Positions 28,506-37,561 of a stretch of 64,000 nucleotides of DNA are shown piece by piece; the first letter of the stretch is position 1; the number at the start of each line of letters is the position of its first letter. The translations under genes and the position numbers were made by a program. The notes beneath the pieces were generated by a model that saw nothing but the letters and a program-made list of their open reading frames with translations, searched no databases and had not been told where the DNA came from. Source of the stretch: SHVO01 sp041905795 (lineage in GTDB: Bacteria > Pseudomonadota > Alphaproteobacteria > Rhodospirillales > Rhodospirillaceae); NCBI GenBank assembly GCA_041905795.1, contig JAYRKL010000006.1, forward strand, positions 62,001 through 126,000. Direction: 5' to 3'.

Positions 28506-29735
28506 TCAGAACCGCCGCACTTCACCTTCGGCCGGCGCGGTGCAGACCACGCTGGAGTCCAGCCTGGCGAGGGTCGCCTGGGCGCTCTCCAGCTTGCGGT
28601 CGATGTCGTCGTCGCTCTGGTCGGGATCGTGATGGAACAGCTGCAGCTCCTTCACGCCCGCGTCATGGGCCAGCGCCGCCACTTGGCCCACGGACGAATG
28701 ACCCCAGTTCACGCGCTTGGGGTATTCGTCGTCGGTGTAGGTGGCGTCAGTGAGCAGGACATCGGCGCCCTTCACGAAACCCGCGAGATGGTCGCGGAAT
28801 TCCTGGCTGTACTGGGGCGAGCCCGGCAGGTGCAGCTCGTTGTCGGTGATATAGCAGAACGACTTGCCGCGGGTGTCGAAACGGTAACCGAGGCTCAATC
28901 CGGGATGCGCCAGGTACATGGTGGAGACCCGGACATCGCCAACAGTGAATTTCTCCTCCGACAGGTTGCGGAAGAACACCCGCGCGCCGAAATTGCGCAG
29001 CGCGATGGGGGAATGGATGCCGTCGAGCTGGGCCGCCATCAGCTCGCGCATGGTCATGGCGCCCTGGGGCGCGCCGAACACTTCGAACTCGTTGCCCGGG
29101 AAGAACAGCGGCGTGAAGAACGGCAGCGCGTTGATGTGGTCCCAATGGGGATGCGAGATGAAAATCTTGGCCATGATCGGGCCGTGGCGCGTGGCCAACA
29201 GGTAGTTGGCCAGCTCGCGGATGCCGGTGCCGGCGTCGAGGATGAAGAACTGGCCCTTGGGCAGTTCCAGGGTGAAGCACGAGGTGTTGCCGCCGTAGCG
29301 CAATGACCGCTTGCCGGGAATCGGCAGGGTGCCGCGCACGCCCCAATAGCGCACGGCGACGGCGTCGGAGATCATGTCGCGGATGGTGGACTCGAGCGTG
29401 CGCGCGTCGAACGGCTTGTTGATCATGCCGTCCGCGCCCATGGCCATGGCCTGGGCGCGGTCGGCCTCGTACCCCTTGGCCGAGAGCACCACGATCTTGA
29501 TGTCCTTGAGTTCCGGCAGCGAACGCAGGCGGCGGCACACCTCGAGGCCGTCCATGCCGGGCATCATGATGTCGGTGATGACGACATCGGGCCGCACCTT
29601 CAGCACCGTCTCGAGGGCGGCGGTGGAATCCAGCACCACCTCGACCTTATGGCCGGCGGCTTCCAGGATCTTGCGCACCACGCTGGCGGTGGTGACGTCG
29701 TCTTCGACAACAACAAAGCTCAATTCGGTTTTCAT
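28506..29735 (-). CDS. Response regulator receiver domain fused to a metallo-beta-lactamase fold
   Basis: A 409-aa two-domain protein. Residues 1-120 are a REC domain with acidic pocket EDD (11-13), phosphoacceptor D55 in VVITDIMMPGMDG, and the conserved lysine in MINKPFD. Residues 126-409 form an MBL-fold hydrolase with the metal motif SHPHWDHINALPF (195-200), then a later DATYTDDEY and a terminal FHHDPDQSDD. The second domain resembles the phosphodiesterase-type MBL group. The chosen ATG gives MKTELSFVVVEDD; an upstream frame is not needed. It is convergent with the cellulose operon, 47 bp away. Its output is presumably phosphorylation-controlled hydrolysis of an unknown substrate. Confidence 0.85.
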   Translation of the reverse strand: MKTELSFVVVEDDVTTASVVRKILEAAGHKVEVVLDSTAALETVLKVRPDVVITDIMMPGMDGLEVCRRLRSLPELKDIKIVVLSAKGYEADRAQAMAMGADGMINKPFDARTLESTIRDMISDAVAVRYWGVRGTLPIPGKRSLRYGGNTSCFTLELPKGQFFILDAGTGIRELANYLLATRHGPIMAKIFISHPHWDHINALPFFTPLFFPGNEFEVFGAPQGAMTMRELMAAQLDGIHSPIALRNFGARVFFRNLSEEKFTVGDVRVSTMYLAHPGLSLGYRFDTRGKSFCYITDNELHLPGSPQYSQEFRDHLAGFVKGADVLLTDATYTDDEYPKRVNWGHSSVGQVAALAHDAGVKELQLFHHDPDQSDDDIDRKLESAQATLARLDSSVVCTAPAEGEVRRF

Positions 29736-29852
29736 GGACTGTTCGCTGGGTTTCAGAAGGCGGAGGCTAATATAGTCGGGACTGTGCGTGAGGACGCGCT
29801 GCAAAATCCTTAATTTTCGCGGCGGGAATCACCGGCGAAGGCCGGATCAGCA

Positions 29853-30449
29853 TCAGTGCTTGCGCGCGGCCTCGGCGCGGCCGCCGGCGTGTTCGAAGGC
29901 GGCGCGGGAGTCCTTAAGGGCTTCCCCCAGGGCACTCCCCAAGGCAACCCAGGACAGGCGGCCGGCGCCCTTCAGGTCCGCAAACTTTTCTCCGTAGCGG
30001 GCGACGTCCCGTTCCAGGCGGGCGATAGCGGTTTCGATCTGGCCGCGCCGACTGCCCACGGCGGTCAAGGCCTGGGCTCTATAACTTGCCGAGGTCGCAT
30101 GCCAGGCCCCGAGCAGGGCCTTGGCGCGGGCGTCGAAGGCGGTGTTCATCCGTTCGGCGGCGGCCGCCCAGTCCTCCATGGCGATCTCGAATTGCAGCCG
30201 GGCTTCCTGGAGCGCGGCGGCGATGTCGCGGAAGCGCCCGCTTTTCGGATCATGGCCGACCAATTGGGCGCAATCGGCAAAGCGATTGCGCCAGGTGATG
30301 GCCGCGTCCATGGACGCGCGGCTGGTGGAAATCAAGCTCAGGCTGGCGGCCGTACTTTCAACGTCCATGGCGGCGAGGCCCGCATCCATTTCCATCAGGC
30401 GATGACGCGCCCAGGTGTCAAAATCGGTCCGCGTGGCGAAAGCGTTCAC
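29853..30449 (-). CDS. Unrecognised all-helical protein
   Basis: A 198-aa protein with no family I recognise. It is alanine-, arginine- and glutamate-rich with long amphipathic stretches (DIAAALQEARLQFEIAMEDW, ARLERDVARYGEKFADLK), suggesting a helical bundle or coiled coil. The GTG start follows GAGGGA at six bases. Its size and composition recall phasins that coat polyester granules, but no phasin motif is present and no phaC lies nearby. It lies about 80 bp after the CYTH-CHAD gene on the same strand. Confidence 0.6.
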   Translation of the reverse strand: MNAFATRTDFDTWARHRLMEMDAGLAAMDVESTAASLSLISTSRASMDAAITWRNRFADCAQLVGHDPKSGRFRDIAAALQEARLQFEIAMEDWAAAAERMNTAFDARAKALLGAWHATSASYRAQALTAVGSRRGQIETAIARLERDVARYGEKFADLKGAGRLSWVALGSALGEALKDSRAAFEHAGGRAEAARKH

Positions 30450-30529
30450 TGGGATTCCCTCATGGCGGAGAGACCCTAGGAAAAGACGGAACGTTCTGCC
30501 TTGATGTGCGTCAATCCAGGCCCCGCGCT

Positions 30530-32038
30530 CTACCAGAAAGGCCGGGAGTCCCGCACTCTTCCCACGGTCCGGGCGGCGGATTTCAGCACTCCGGCGGATG
30601 TGCGGTCGCGCCAGCCCAGAACCTCTCCGGCAGCCTGGCCCAAGGCGCCTTCCGCCCCCGCCTGTTTGACCAGGGACCCCAACAGAGCGTGGGCGCCCTG
30701 GAGATCGTTGAGTTCGCCCAACACCTCCTGGGCGGCCTTGAGGCGGCGGAGGAAGGTCCGGACTTTCCCGGCGCCGTAGAGCGGCGCGAACAATTCCGTT
30801 GCGTAGCGAAGGTTCTTGGCGGCGATGCGCAGCGCGTGGCGGTCCGCGGCGTCGAGGCGCGCGAAATGCCGGGCTTTCTTGCAGAGCCGCCTGAAGGCCC
30901 GCGCCAGGACCTGGGGCGCGGCGGCGGCGGCGGACAGAGTGAGGTCCGGAGTCCCCCTTGATCCCACCTCCGCCAGGCTTTCGAACCAACGGCCGGTCTC
31001 AAGTATCGCTTTCGTCACCCGCGGCGACCTCATATGCGCGCGCACACGCTCATACGCCGCGCCGCGCGCGGCTTCGGCGGCGGCGATGAGTCGGCGGTGC
31101 CCGGCAGTGCGCCGATGCGCGAGATCCGGCGCGGTCTTCAAGGTCTCCAGCAGCACGTCCCAGTTCCGCGCCGGGCCCAGTTCCAGCAGCACATGCTTGA
31201 GGCGCTGATTCACCCAGGCGTAATCCCCGGGCGGCAGCAAATCCTCCATCGCCTTGAGGATGCCGCGCAGGCGCCGTAAGGCGACACGCATCTGGTGCAC
31301 GCCTTCCGCCCACCCTTCCTCCGCCGCCGTCATGTTGGCCGCGAACTGGCCGAGGAAAACCCGTCCGGCGTCGCGCAAGACCGTCGCCAGCGTGTCGGCG
31401 GGACGCACGGGGGCCATCCTGCTCCGCACCGCCGCCGGGGCATCGCCTTTCGCAAGCGCGTAGCCGCGCCCGGATTTGCTTTGCCCTTCCAGGCGCAAGT
31501 GCAGGCGATCCGCCACCCGCAGCGCGAAGTCATGAAGCAGCGCCGGTGCGCCCGACTTCAGTTCCAGTTCCAGCTCGCACACCGGCAGCCGCGCCCGGGC
31601 GCCGCGGCCGGCCTGGATGAAACCCACATCCACGGCGGCTTCGATGACCGCGCCGCCGGCCAGGAAGGCGATGGTGGTGCGGGTGACCTTGACCCGGAAA
31701 CGTTCGTGAAGCGCGCCATTCTTGACCTTCCTGAGAACGCGCCGCAGGCGCCGGCCGCTTTTCCCCGCGCCTGCGTCGGGCGTGGCGGAAGCGGCCGGGT
31801 CGTTCCATTCCTCCCGCGCCAGACCGCCCGCGCCTTTGACGGTCTGAACATAGACGCCGTTCTCGCGGCGCACCCTGAGGGTGAGACCGGCGCGGCGCAG
31901 GTCGTCATCCCGGGTGTCGAAATACGCGGCGTCGAGGCGCTGCACGTCCGGCATCCCTGCGCCGGGCAGGCGCGCGAGCGCCGCGACGACGGTTCCGGCG
32001 GCGCCGCGCTCCAGGCGGAATTTGAGTTCGATTTCCAT
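30530..32038 (-). CDS. CYTH-CHAD domain protein (inorganic triphosphatase-like)
   Basis: A 502-aa protein with an N-terminal CYTH domain (1 to about 205) opening with the signature MEIELKFRLE. This domain forms a beta tunnel that hydrolyses tripolyphosphate with Mg2+. The helical CHAD domain (about 235-490) is rich in conserved histidines and arginines (HQMRVALRRLRGILKAME, HALRIAAKNLRYATELF) and binds polyphosphate. The ATG before EIELKF is used rather than an upstream start. It overlaps no neighbour; prpE lies 37 bp upstream. Confidence 0.93.
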   Translation of the reverse strand: MEIELKFRLERGAAGTVVAALARLPGAGMPDVQRLDAAYFDTRDDDLRRAGLTLRVRRENGVYVQTVKGAGGLAREEWNDPAASATPDAGAGKSGRRLRRVLRKVKNGALHERFRVKVTRTTIAFLAGGAVIEAAVDVGFIQAGRGARARLPVCELELELKSGAPALLHDFALRVADRLHLRLEGQSKSGRGYALAKGDAPAAVRSRMAPVRPADTLATVLRDAGRVFLGQFAANMTAAEEGWAEGVHQMRVALRRLRGILKAMEDLLPPGDYAWVNQRLKHVLLELGPARNWDVLLETLKTAPDLAHRRTAGHRRLIAAAEAARGAAYERVRAHMRSPRVTKAILETGRWFESLAEVGSRGTPDLTLSAAAAAPQVLARAFRRLCKKARHFARLDAADRHALRIAAKNLRYATELFAPLYGAGKVRTFLRRLKAAQEVLGELNDLQGAHALLGSLVKQAGAEGALGQAAGEVLGWRDRTSAGVLKSAARTVGRVRDSRPFW

Positions 32039-32075
32039 CACAGTGAGACCGGCGCCTTTCCGCCAACGTTCCTGT

Positions 32076-33962
32076 TCAGGCCCGGCCGATGCGCGCCGCG
32101 CGCAAGGCGCCCGCGACCTCATCGAGAGCGGCCGGATCCTCGATGGTGGCCGGCGGCGTGAACGGCTGGCCATTGGCGATCTTGGCGACGGTACCGCGCA
32201 GGACCTTGCCGGAGCGCGTCTTGGGCAGACGCGCCACGATCACCGCGGTCTTGAAGGCAACCACGGCGCCCATGACGTCGCGCACCCGGCGCACCACATC
32301 CGCGATCACATCCTGGCTGCCGGCGCCGGCCTTGAGCACCAGCAGCCCCAACGGCACCTGGCCCTTGAGGTCGTCGTCGAGGCCCACCACGGCGCACTCC
32401 GCCACGGCGGGATGCGCCGCGACCACTTCCTCGATGGCGCCAGTGGACAGGCGGTGGCCGGCGACATTGATGACATCGTCGGTGCGGGTCATGACGCTGA
32501 GGTAGCCGTCGGCGTCGATGAAGCCGGCGTCGCCGGTGTTGTAGAAACCGGGATAGCGCGAGAGATAAGCCTCGCGGTAACGGTCGGGCGCGTTCCACAA
32601 GGTGGTGGCCGCGCCCGGCGGCAGCGGCAACCGGGCGACGATGGCGCCGGTTTCGCCCGCGGCGACGTCCCGGCCGCTTTCATCGACCGCGCGGATATCC
32701 CATCCCGGCACCGCCTTGGTGACGGTGCCGTGTCTGGTGGGAAAGCATTCGATGCCCAGCGGATTGCCGGCCATGGGCCAGCCGGATTCCGTCTGCCACC
32801 AGTGGTCGACGATGGGACAGGGAAACATCGCAGCGAGCCATTCCGCCGTGGGCGGATCGCAGCGCTCTCCGGCCACGAAAAAGGCTTTCAGCCCCGAGAG
32901 ATCGTGGGGCTTCATCAGGGCGCCGTCCGGATCCTCGCGCTTGATGGCGCGCACGGCGGTGGGCGCGACAAAGAAGGTGCGCACGCCGTATTCGGCGATC
33001 ACCCGCCAGAACGCGCCGGCGTCGGGTGTGCCGACGGGTTTGCCTTCATAGAGCAGCGTGCAGGTGCCGTTGAGCAGCGGCGCATACACCGCGAAGGAGT
33101 GGCCCACCGCCCAGCCGATGTCGGAACAGGCCCAGAAGACCTCGCCGGGCGCGGCGTTATAGATGTTCCGAATCGCCCACAGCAGCGCCACCATATGCCC
33201 GCCGGACGGACGGACGATGCCTTTCGGCGCGCCGGTGGTGCCTGACGTGTAGAGGATATACAGCGGCTCGTTGGCGTCCACCGGCACACAGGGCGCCGGG
33301 GCCGCGTCCCTGATGGCGTCCGTCCAGTCGTGATCCCGGCCGGGCGTGAGCGCGGCGAGGGCTTGCGGGCGCTGGAAGACGATGCAGCTTTGGACAAAAC
33401 CCGGCGCCAGCTCCAGCGCCTGATCCACCGCCGGTTTGTACGGGACAACGCGGGCCGGTTCGATGCCGCAGGACGCCGCCAGCAGCACCTTGGGCGCGGC
33501 GTCGCGGATACGCGCCGCCAGTTCGGGAGCGGCGAACCCGCCGAACACCACCGAGTGCACCGCGCCGATGCGCGCGCAGGCCAGCATCGCCGCCACCGCT
33601 TCGGGGATCACCGGCATATAGATCAGGACGCGGTCGCCCTTGACGACGCCGCGCGCCGCGAGCATGCCGGCGACGCGCGCCACGAGGTCGGTGAGTTCGC
33701 CATAGGTGTAGCTGCGCTTGGCGCCGGTGACGGGGCTGTCGTAAATCAGCGCGGTTTGCGCGCCGCGCCCGGCGGCGACATGGCGGTCGAGCGCGTTCCA
33801 GCAGGTGTTGGCCGCGCCGCCCTCGAACCACAGCGGCGTGCCGCCGGCGTCATAATCCAGCACCTTGCGCCAGGGCGTGATCCAATCGACCGCGCGCGCG
33901 GCTTCACCCCAGAATGCTTCGGGATCGCGCAGCGACCGGTGATGGATCTCGGCGTAGTTCAT
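32076..33962 (-). CDS. prpE: Propionyl-CoA synthetase (AMP-forming)
   Basis: Activates propionate to propionyl-CoA via an acyl adenylate. The 628-aa ANL-family enzyme opens NYAEIHHRSLRDPEAFWGEA, the usual PrpE N-terminus. The P-loop-like ILYTSGTTGAPKGIVRPSGG is near residue 237, then WWQTESGWPMAGNPLG and the hinge-region VMTRTDDVINVAGHRLSTG follow. The catalytic lysine lies in KTRSGKVLRGTVAKIA near the end. It could also act on acetate. It is monocistronic or leads the CYTH-CHAD gene. No methylcitrate genes are nearby. Confidence 0.92.
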   Translation of the reverse strand: MNYAEIHHRSLRDPEAFWGEAARAVDWITPWRKVLDYDAGGTPLWFEGGAANTCWNALDRHVAAGRGAQTALIYDSPVTGAKRSYTYGELTDLVARVAGMLAARGVVKGDRVLIYMPVIPEAVAAMLACARIGAVHSVVFGGFAAPELAARIRDAAPKVLLAASCGIEPARVVPYKPAVDQALELAPGFVQSCIVFQRPQALAALTPGRDHDWTDAIRDAAPAPCVPVDANEPLYILYTSGTTGAPKGIVRPSGGHMVALLWAIRNIYNAAPGEVFWACSDIGWAVGHSFAVYAPLLNGTCTLLYEGKPVGTPDAGAFWRVIAEYGVRTFFVAPTAVRAIKREDPDGALMKPHDLSGLKAFFVAGERCDPPTAEWLAAMFPCPIVDHWWQTESGWPMAGNPLGIECFPTRHGTVTKAVPGWDIRAVDESGRDVAAGETGAIVARLPLPPGAATTLWNAPDRYREAYLSRYPGFYNTGDAGFIDADGYLSVMTRTDDVINVAGHRLSTGAIEEVVAAHPAVAECAVVGLDDDLKGQVPLGLLVLKAGAGSQDVIADVVRRVRDVMGAVVAFKTAVIVARLPKTRSGKVLRGTVAKIANGQPFTPPATIEDPAALDEVAGALRAARIGRA

Positions 33963-34022
33963 GTCCTGCCCCAGGCCCCCGCCGGGCGCCAGTGTCGCCC
34001 GGCGGGCGGCGCGGGGAAACGC

Positions 34023-34388
34023 CTATTTGGTCGCGTCCTTGAGGTAGGCGACGATGTTGTCGCGCACATCGTCCTTCATCACGCCGGCAAACGACATTTT
34101 GTTGCCGGGCACCAGGCCTTGCGGCTTGGCGATATAGGCCGCGACCTTTCCCTCGTCCCAGGTGAAGCCGGCCTTCTTCATGGCGCTGGAATAGGAGTAC
34201 CCGGGCTTGCTGCCGGCCACGCGGCCGAACACGCCGTGCAGGTTGGGGCCGATCTTGTCGGGGCCGCCGGCCTCGACGGTATGGCAGGTCGCACACGGCG
34301 TGAACTGACGCTTGCCCTGGACCGGGTCGGCGGCCAGAGCCGGCCCGGAGGCGATAACAACACACGAAATCAGGCTAAGGACGCGCAC
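34023..34388 (-). CDS. Class I cytochrome c, periplasmic
   Basis: A 121-aa single-haem cytochrome with a signal peptide (MRVLSLISCVVIASGPALAA) and the haem-attachment motif C32-A-T-C35-H36. The distal methionine ligand is M98 in VPGNKMSFAGV. This layout matches mitochondrial-type/c2-type cytochromes that shuttle electrons to terminal oxidases. A GTG start within the end of the GtrA gene is the only one that leaves an intact signal peptide. The 14-base overlap with gtrA on the same strand suggests coupling, though no functional link is evident. Confidence 0.92.
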   Translation of the reverse strand: MRVLSLISCVVIASGPALAADPVQGKRQFTPCATCHTVEAGGPDKIGPNLHGVFGRVAGSKPGYSYSSAMKKAGFTWDEGKVAAYIAKPQGLVPGNKMSFAGVMKDDVRDNIVAYLKDATK

Positions 34389-34806
34389 GGAAAACCCAGA
34401 ATTTGTTGGCGGCGAAATTGAACGACATGGCGGCGACGGACCCGGCCGCCACGCCCAGGACCGGATGGGCCCTGGCCACCGCGACATAGGTGATGAGGGC
34501 GGCATAGGTGGAATAATTGACCGCGAAGCCGATGCCGTTGGCGCCGAGGTATTTGAGCCACTGCGCCACCGGCGCGTGATCGCCCGCCTGCTTGAAGGTG
34601 AAACGCCGGTTGAGCATCCAGTTGCCGGTGGCCGCGGTCAGGAACGACACCAGGCGGCCGCTGTAGAGGTCCATGTTCAAAAAGGCCACGAGCAGCTTGA
34701 GGGTCGAGGCATCGACGATGAAACCGATGGTGCCGATGATGGCGAAGCGGGCGAATTCGCCCGCTGCCTGGTTCGCGGCGCCGCGCTCCGGGAGCGGTTC
34801 GCTCAC
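34375..34806 (-). CDS. GtrA-like flippase, four TM helices
   Basis: A 143-aa GtrA/DPMS-family membrane protein thought to flip polyprenyl-phosphate-linked sugars across the inner membrane. Four hydrophobic segments are visible (for example FAIIGTIGFIVDASTLKLLV near residue 22). The FNFAANKFWVFR ending is typical. Its GTG start overlaps the stop of the GT2 gene (GTGA). With that GT2 and the large membrane enzyme upstream it forms a likely three-gene unit. Confidence 0.88.
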   Translation of the reverse strand: MSEPLPERGAANQAAGEFARFAIIGTIGFIVDASTLKLLVAFLNMDLYSGRLVSFLTAATGNWMLNRRFTFKQAGDHAPVAQWLKYLGANGIGFAVNYSTYAALITYVAVARAHPVLGVAAGSVAAMSFNFAANKFWVFRARP

Positions 34807-35744
34807 GGGATGTCCTTGGGCTTCTGCGGCGCCGGATAGGAAAGATACGTCAGGCGCTTCAGCTCGCGCCGCCCTTGCGTGACGGTCTGGAGGATCAGGC
34901 CGCAGGTGACCGACAGGAACGCGAGGATCATGAGCGCCGCCGCCAGCACCGCCGTGGGCAGGCGCGGCACCAGGCCGGTCTGGTAATAGGTGACCAGCAC
35001 CGGCGCCGCGATGACCAGCGACAGCAGCGCGAGCGACGCGCCGGTGATGCCGAAAGACGCCAGGGGGCGCTCTTCCTTCACCAGTTTGCCGATCATGAAC
35101 AGGATGCGGAAACCATCCTTGAAAGTGGAGAGCTTGCTGGCGGACCCGGGCGGGCGCTCCTTGTAGGGCGTGCCGACTTCGCCGAACGGCATGCGCATCT
35201 CAAGCGCGTGCACGGTCAGCTCGGTCTCGATCTCGAAGCCGCCGGCCAGCGCCGGGAAGGATTTGACGAAGCGCCGCGAGAACACGCGATATCCGGAAAG
35301 CATGTCCGAGGTGCGCTTGCCGAACACCGAGGACACCAGCGTCGTCAGCAGCCAGTTGCCGAACACATGGCCGCGGCGATAGGCGGCTTCGGCCTGCGAG
35401 ATGCGCGCGGCGTTGAGCATGTCGAGCTGTTCATCGAGCAATTTGCCGATCAGGGCCGGGGCGCTGGCGGCGTGATAGGTGTCGTCGCCGTCCACCAGCA
35501 CGTATACGTCGGCCTCGATGTCCGCGAACATGCGGCGCACCACGTTGCCCTTGCCCTGCAGCGGTTCCGATCGCACCACCGCGCCGGCCGCGGCGGCCAC
35601 CTGCATCGTCAGGTCGCGCGAGTTGTTGTCGTAGACATAGACCGTGGCCGCGGGCAGCGCCGCGCGGAAATCCGCCACCACCCGGCCGATGGCGGCTTCT
35701 TCGTTGTAACAGGGAACCAGAACGGCGATGCGGAGCGAGGGCAT
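34803..35744 (-). CDS. GT2 polyprenyl-phosphate glycosyltransferase (DPM1/ArnC-like)
   Basis: A 313-aa GT-A enzyme expected to transfer a sugar from its nucleotide to undecaprenyl phosphate on the cytoplasmic face. The N-terminal domain has AVLVPCYNEEAAIGRVVADF, YVYDNNSRD and the metal-binding VDGDDTYH. The central MLSGYRVFSRRFVKSFPALA and GFEIETELTVHA are standard in the DPM family. Two C-terminal TM helices anchor it. The overlap with gtrA and proximity of the GT-C-like gene support a surface glycosylation module. Confidence 0.9.
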   Translation of the reverse strand: MPSLRIAVLVPCYNEEAAIGRVVADFRAALPAATVYVYDNNSRDLTMQVAAAAGAVVRSEPLQGKGNVVRRMFADIEADVYVLVDGDDTYHAASAPALIGKLLDEQLDMLNAARISQAEAAYRRGHVFGNWLLTTLVSSVFGKRTSDMLSGYRVFSRRFVKSFPALAGGFEIETELTVHALEMRMPFGEVGTPYKERPPGSASKLSTFKDGFRILFMIGKLVKEERPLASFGITGASLALLSLVIAAPVLVTYYQTGLVPRLPTAVLAAALMILAFLSVTCGLILQTVTQGRRELKRLTYLSYPAPQKPKDIP

Positions 35745-35850
35745 GGGACGGGTGCTTGAAACCGGGGCTTCTTATCACGGATGGACGGGGTCCGCGCCAC
35801 CGCATTTTCCTCCGGCGCTTGCGGCCAGACGAAAGGAGTCCGGGCTGGGA

Positions 35851-37347
35851 TCAGGGCCCGGTGCGCGTGACCGGGCAGAGCGAAATCCTCATGGCGTCGT
35901 CGGGCGGCGGCTGAAGGTTGGACAGCACCCTTTCGCAGGCGGAAAAATCCGCCGTCAGGCCGAACTGCGGCAAGACCCCTTTCGCCGTATCCCAGTCCCA
36001 GGCCGCCACCAGGATGTAAAGCGGGCCGTCATGGGCCGCGAGGCGGGCGCGGATCAGGCGGTTCATGCCGGTGTCGTCCTTGGGATCGGTGAAGTAGCCC
36101 TGCAGGCGCAGCACCGTCATTTCGGGCGGCAAGGATGGGATCACATAGGACAGCGGCTCCAGCCCGGCCATCAGGATCATGGTATGCGCGGGATCGGGTA
36201 CGGCCGGCGCGGTCACTTCGACCATCTTTCCGGTCCAGGCCGGCAGCCGGATCCAGTCGCCGGGCCGGGCGGTGAGAGTCACCAACAGCAGGACGGCCCC
36301 GGCCGCGAGCGCCCGGGTCCGGGAGGCCAGCGGCCACAGGCCGATGGCGGCGGCGATGGTGAGGGGCGCCAGCATCTCGAGCGGGATGATGTAGCGATAG
36401 ATGCCGAACAGCGGCACCCAGACCGCATACGACAAGGCGCAAGCCGCGATCACGTAGCGCGCGGCCGGATGGTTGACCAGGGGCGCCGCCGCGGCGGCCC
36501 GGCGCAGCAACAGCATCGCCGGCGTGGCCAGCAGCACCAAGTAAGCCGCCAGCACGCGGAAGTCGCGGAAGTCGACCTCGCCGACCTTGCGGGTGTTGAA
36601 ACTGAACTGCAGCGGGAAGATGAGGCCACCGACGAACGTCTTGGGCACATAGGTCATGTCGCGGTTGCCGGCCTGCAGGCCCAGCGGCGATTTAAAAACA
36701 TTGTTGAAGTAAGGAAAGATCGGGTTCTGGAATTCGCGCCACAGATGCACCGCCCAGAAGCCGTAGGACGCGGCCATGCCGACGATGATGCCGATGCCGA
36801 ACCAGAAGGCGAGGAACATGCGCCGCCAGAAGGTCCCGGCCGCCGGCAGGAACGCGAAGCAAAGCCCGACGGCGAAGGTGATGGTCGGCATTTTCAGTCC
36901 GACGCCGACCCCCAGCAGCAGGCCCGCCGCGCCCACGCGCGCATACCCATGCCATGACTTTCCCCCGAACACGTCGTCGGGTGCCTGGATCACCATGATC
37001 ATGGCGCCGATGATGGCGAGGCTCACCACATTGTCATGGAAGCTGGTGCCGACCAGCCCGATATGACCGCCGCCGATGACGCCGCACACTGCGATGGCCG
37101 CGGCGGCCCATGTGCGGCTGGGCTCCGCCACCGGCGCCAGCACGGCGCGGCCCAGGACATAGAGCAGGACGTAGTTGAGCCCGTGAACGCAACCGAGCAG
37201 GAACGAGAACAGCTTGGCCGGCAGCAACGTGCCGCCGAGATAAAGCGGCACATCGAGCAGCGGATTATAGGGTGTGGAGGCGCCGAGATCGGTCGCGAGG
37301 CGCCCGGTCAGGAAGCGGTAGGCGTTATACCAGTGATAGTTCCTCAA
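35851..37347 (-). CDS. Large GT-C-like membrane glycosyltransferase, apparent 5' frameshift
   Basis: A 498-aa frame with about ten TM helices and a soluble C-terminus, resembling lipid-sugar-dependent GT-C transferases. As read it starts with TTG and begins MRNYHWYNAYRFLTGR. Upstream in the same frame the sequence encodes GHDANWDL, the conserved first-loop motif with the likely catalytic Asp, but an in-frame TGA stops further extension. A GTG at 37417 preceded by a G-rich tract would restore a helix (VAVGFGLVAQ) plus that motif if one G in the run at 37406-37410 were removed. The real start is therefore probably 37417, with a frameshift or base-call error. Confidence 0.75.
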   Translation of the reverse strand: MRNYHWYNAYRFLTGRLATDLGASTPYNPLLDVPLYLGGTLLPAKLFSFLLGCVHGLNYVLLYVLGRAVLAPVAEPSRTWAAAAIAVCGVIGGGHIGLVGTSFHDNVVSLAIIGAMIMVIQAPDDVFGGKSWHGYARVGAAGLLLGVGVGLKMPTITFAVGLCFAFLPAAGTFWRRMFLAFWFGIGIIVGMAASYGFWAVHLWREFQNPIFPYFNNVFKSPLGLQAGNRDMTYVPKTFVGGLIFPLQFSFNTRKVGEVDFRDFRVLAAYLVLLATPAMLLLRRAAAAAPLVNHPAARYVIAACALSYAVWVPLFGIYRYIIPLEMLAPLTIAAAIGLWPLASRTRALAAGAVLLLVTLTARPGDWIRLPAWTGKMVEVTAPAVPDPAHTMILMAGLEPLSYVIPSLPPEMTVLRLQGYFTDPKDDTGMNRLIRARLAAHDGPLYILVAAWDWDTAKGVLPQFGLTADFSACERVLSNLQPPPDDAMRISLCPVTRTGP

Positions 37348-37561
37348 GTCCCAATTGGCGTCGTGCCCCCGCGCCTGGGCGACCAGGCCAAACCCGACCG
37401 CAACACCCCCACCTCACCCCCCCGCGGGGCGCGGGGGCGCGCGCGAGGCCGGGAACGGGGTCGCAAACATGGCGGCACCATATATCACGCGGGGCCAAGT
37501 TCCCAATTGTGGTAAACCTTCGCAGAATTCGCGTATCGCGCACAGCCAGGAGGACCTCGCG

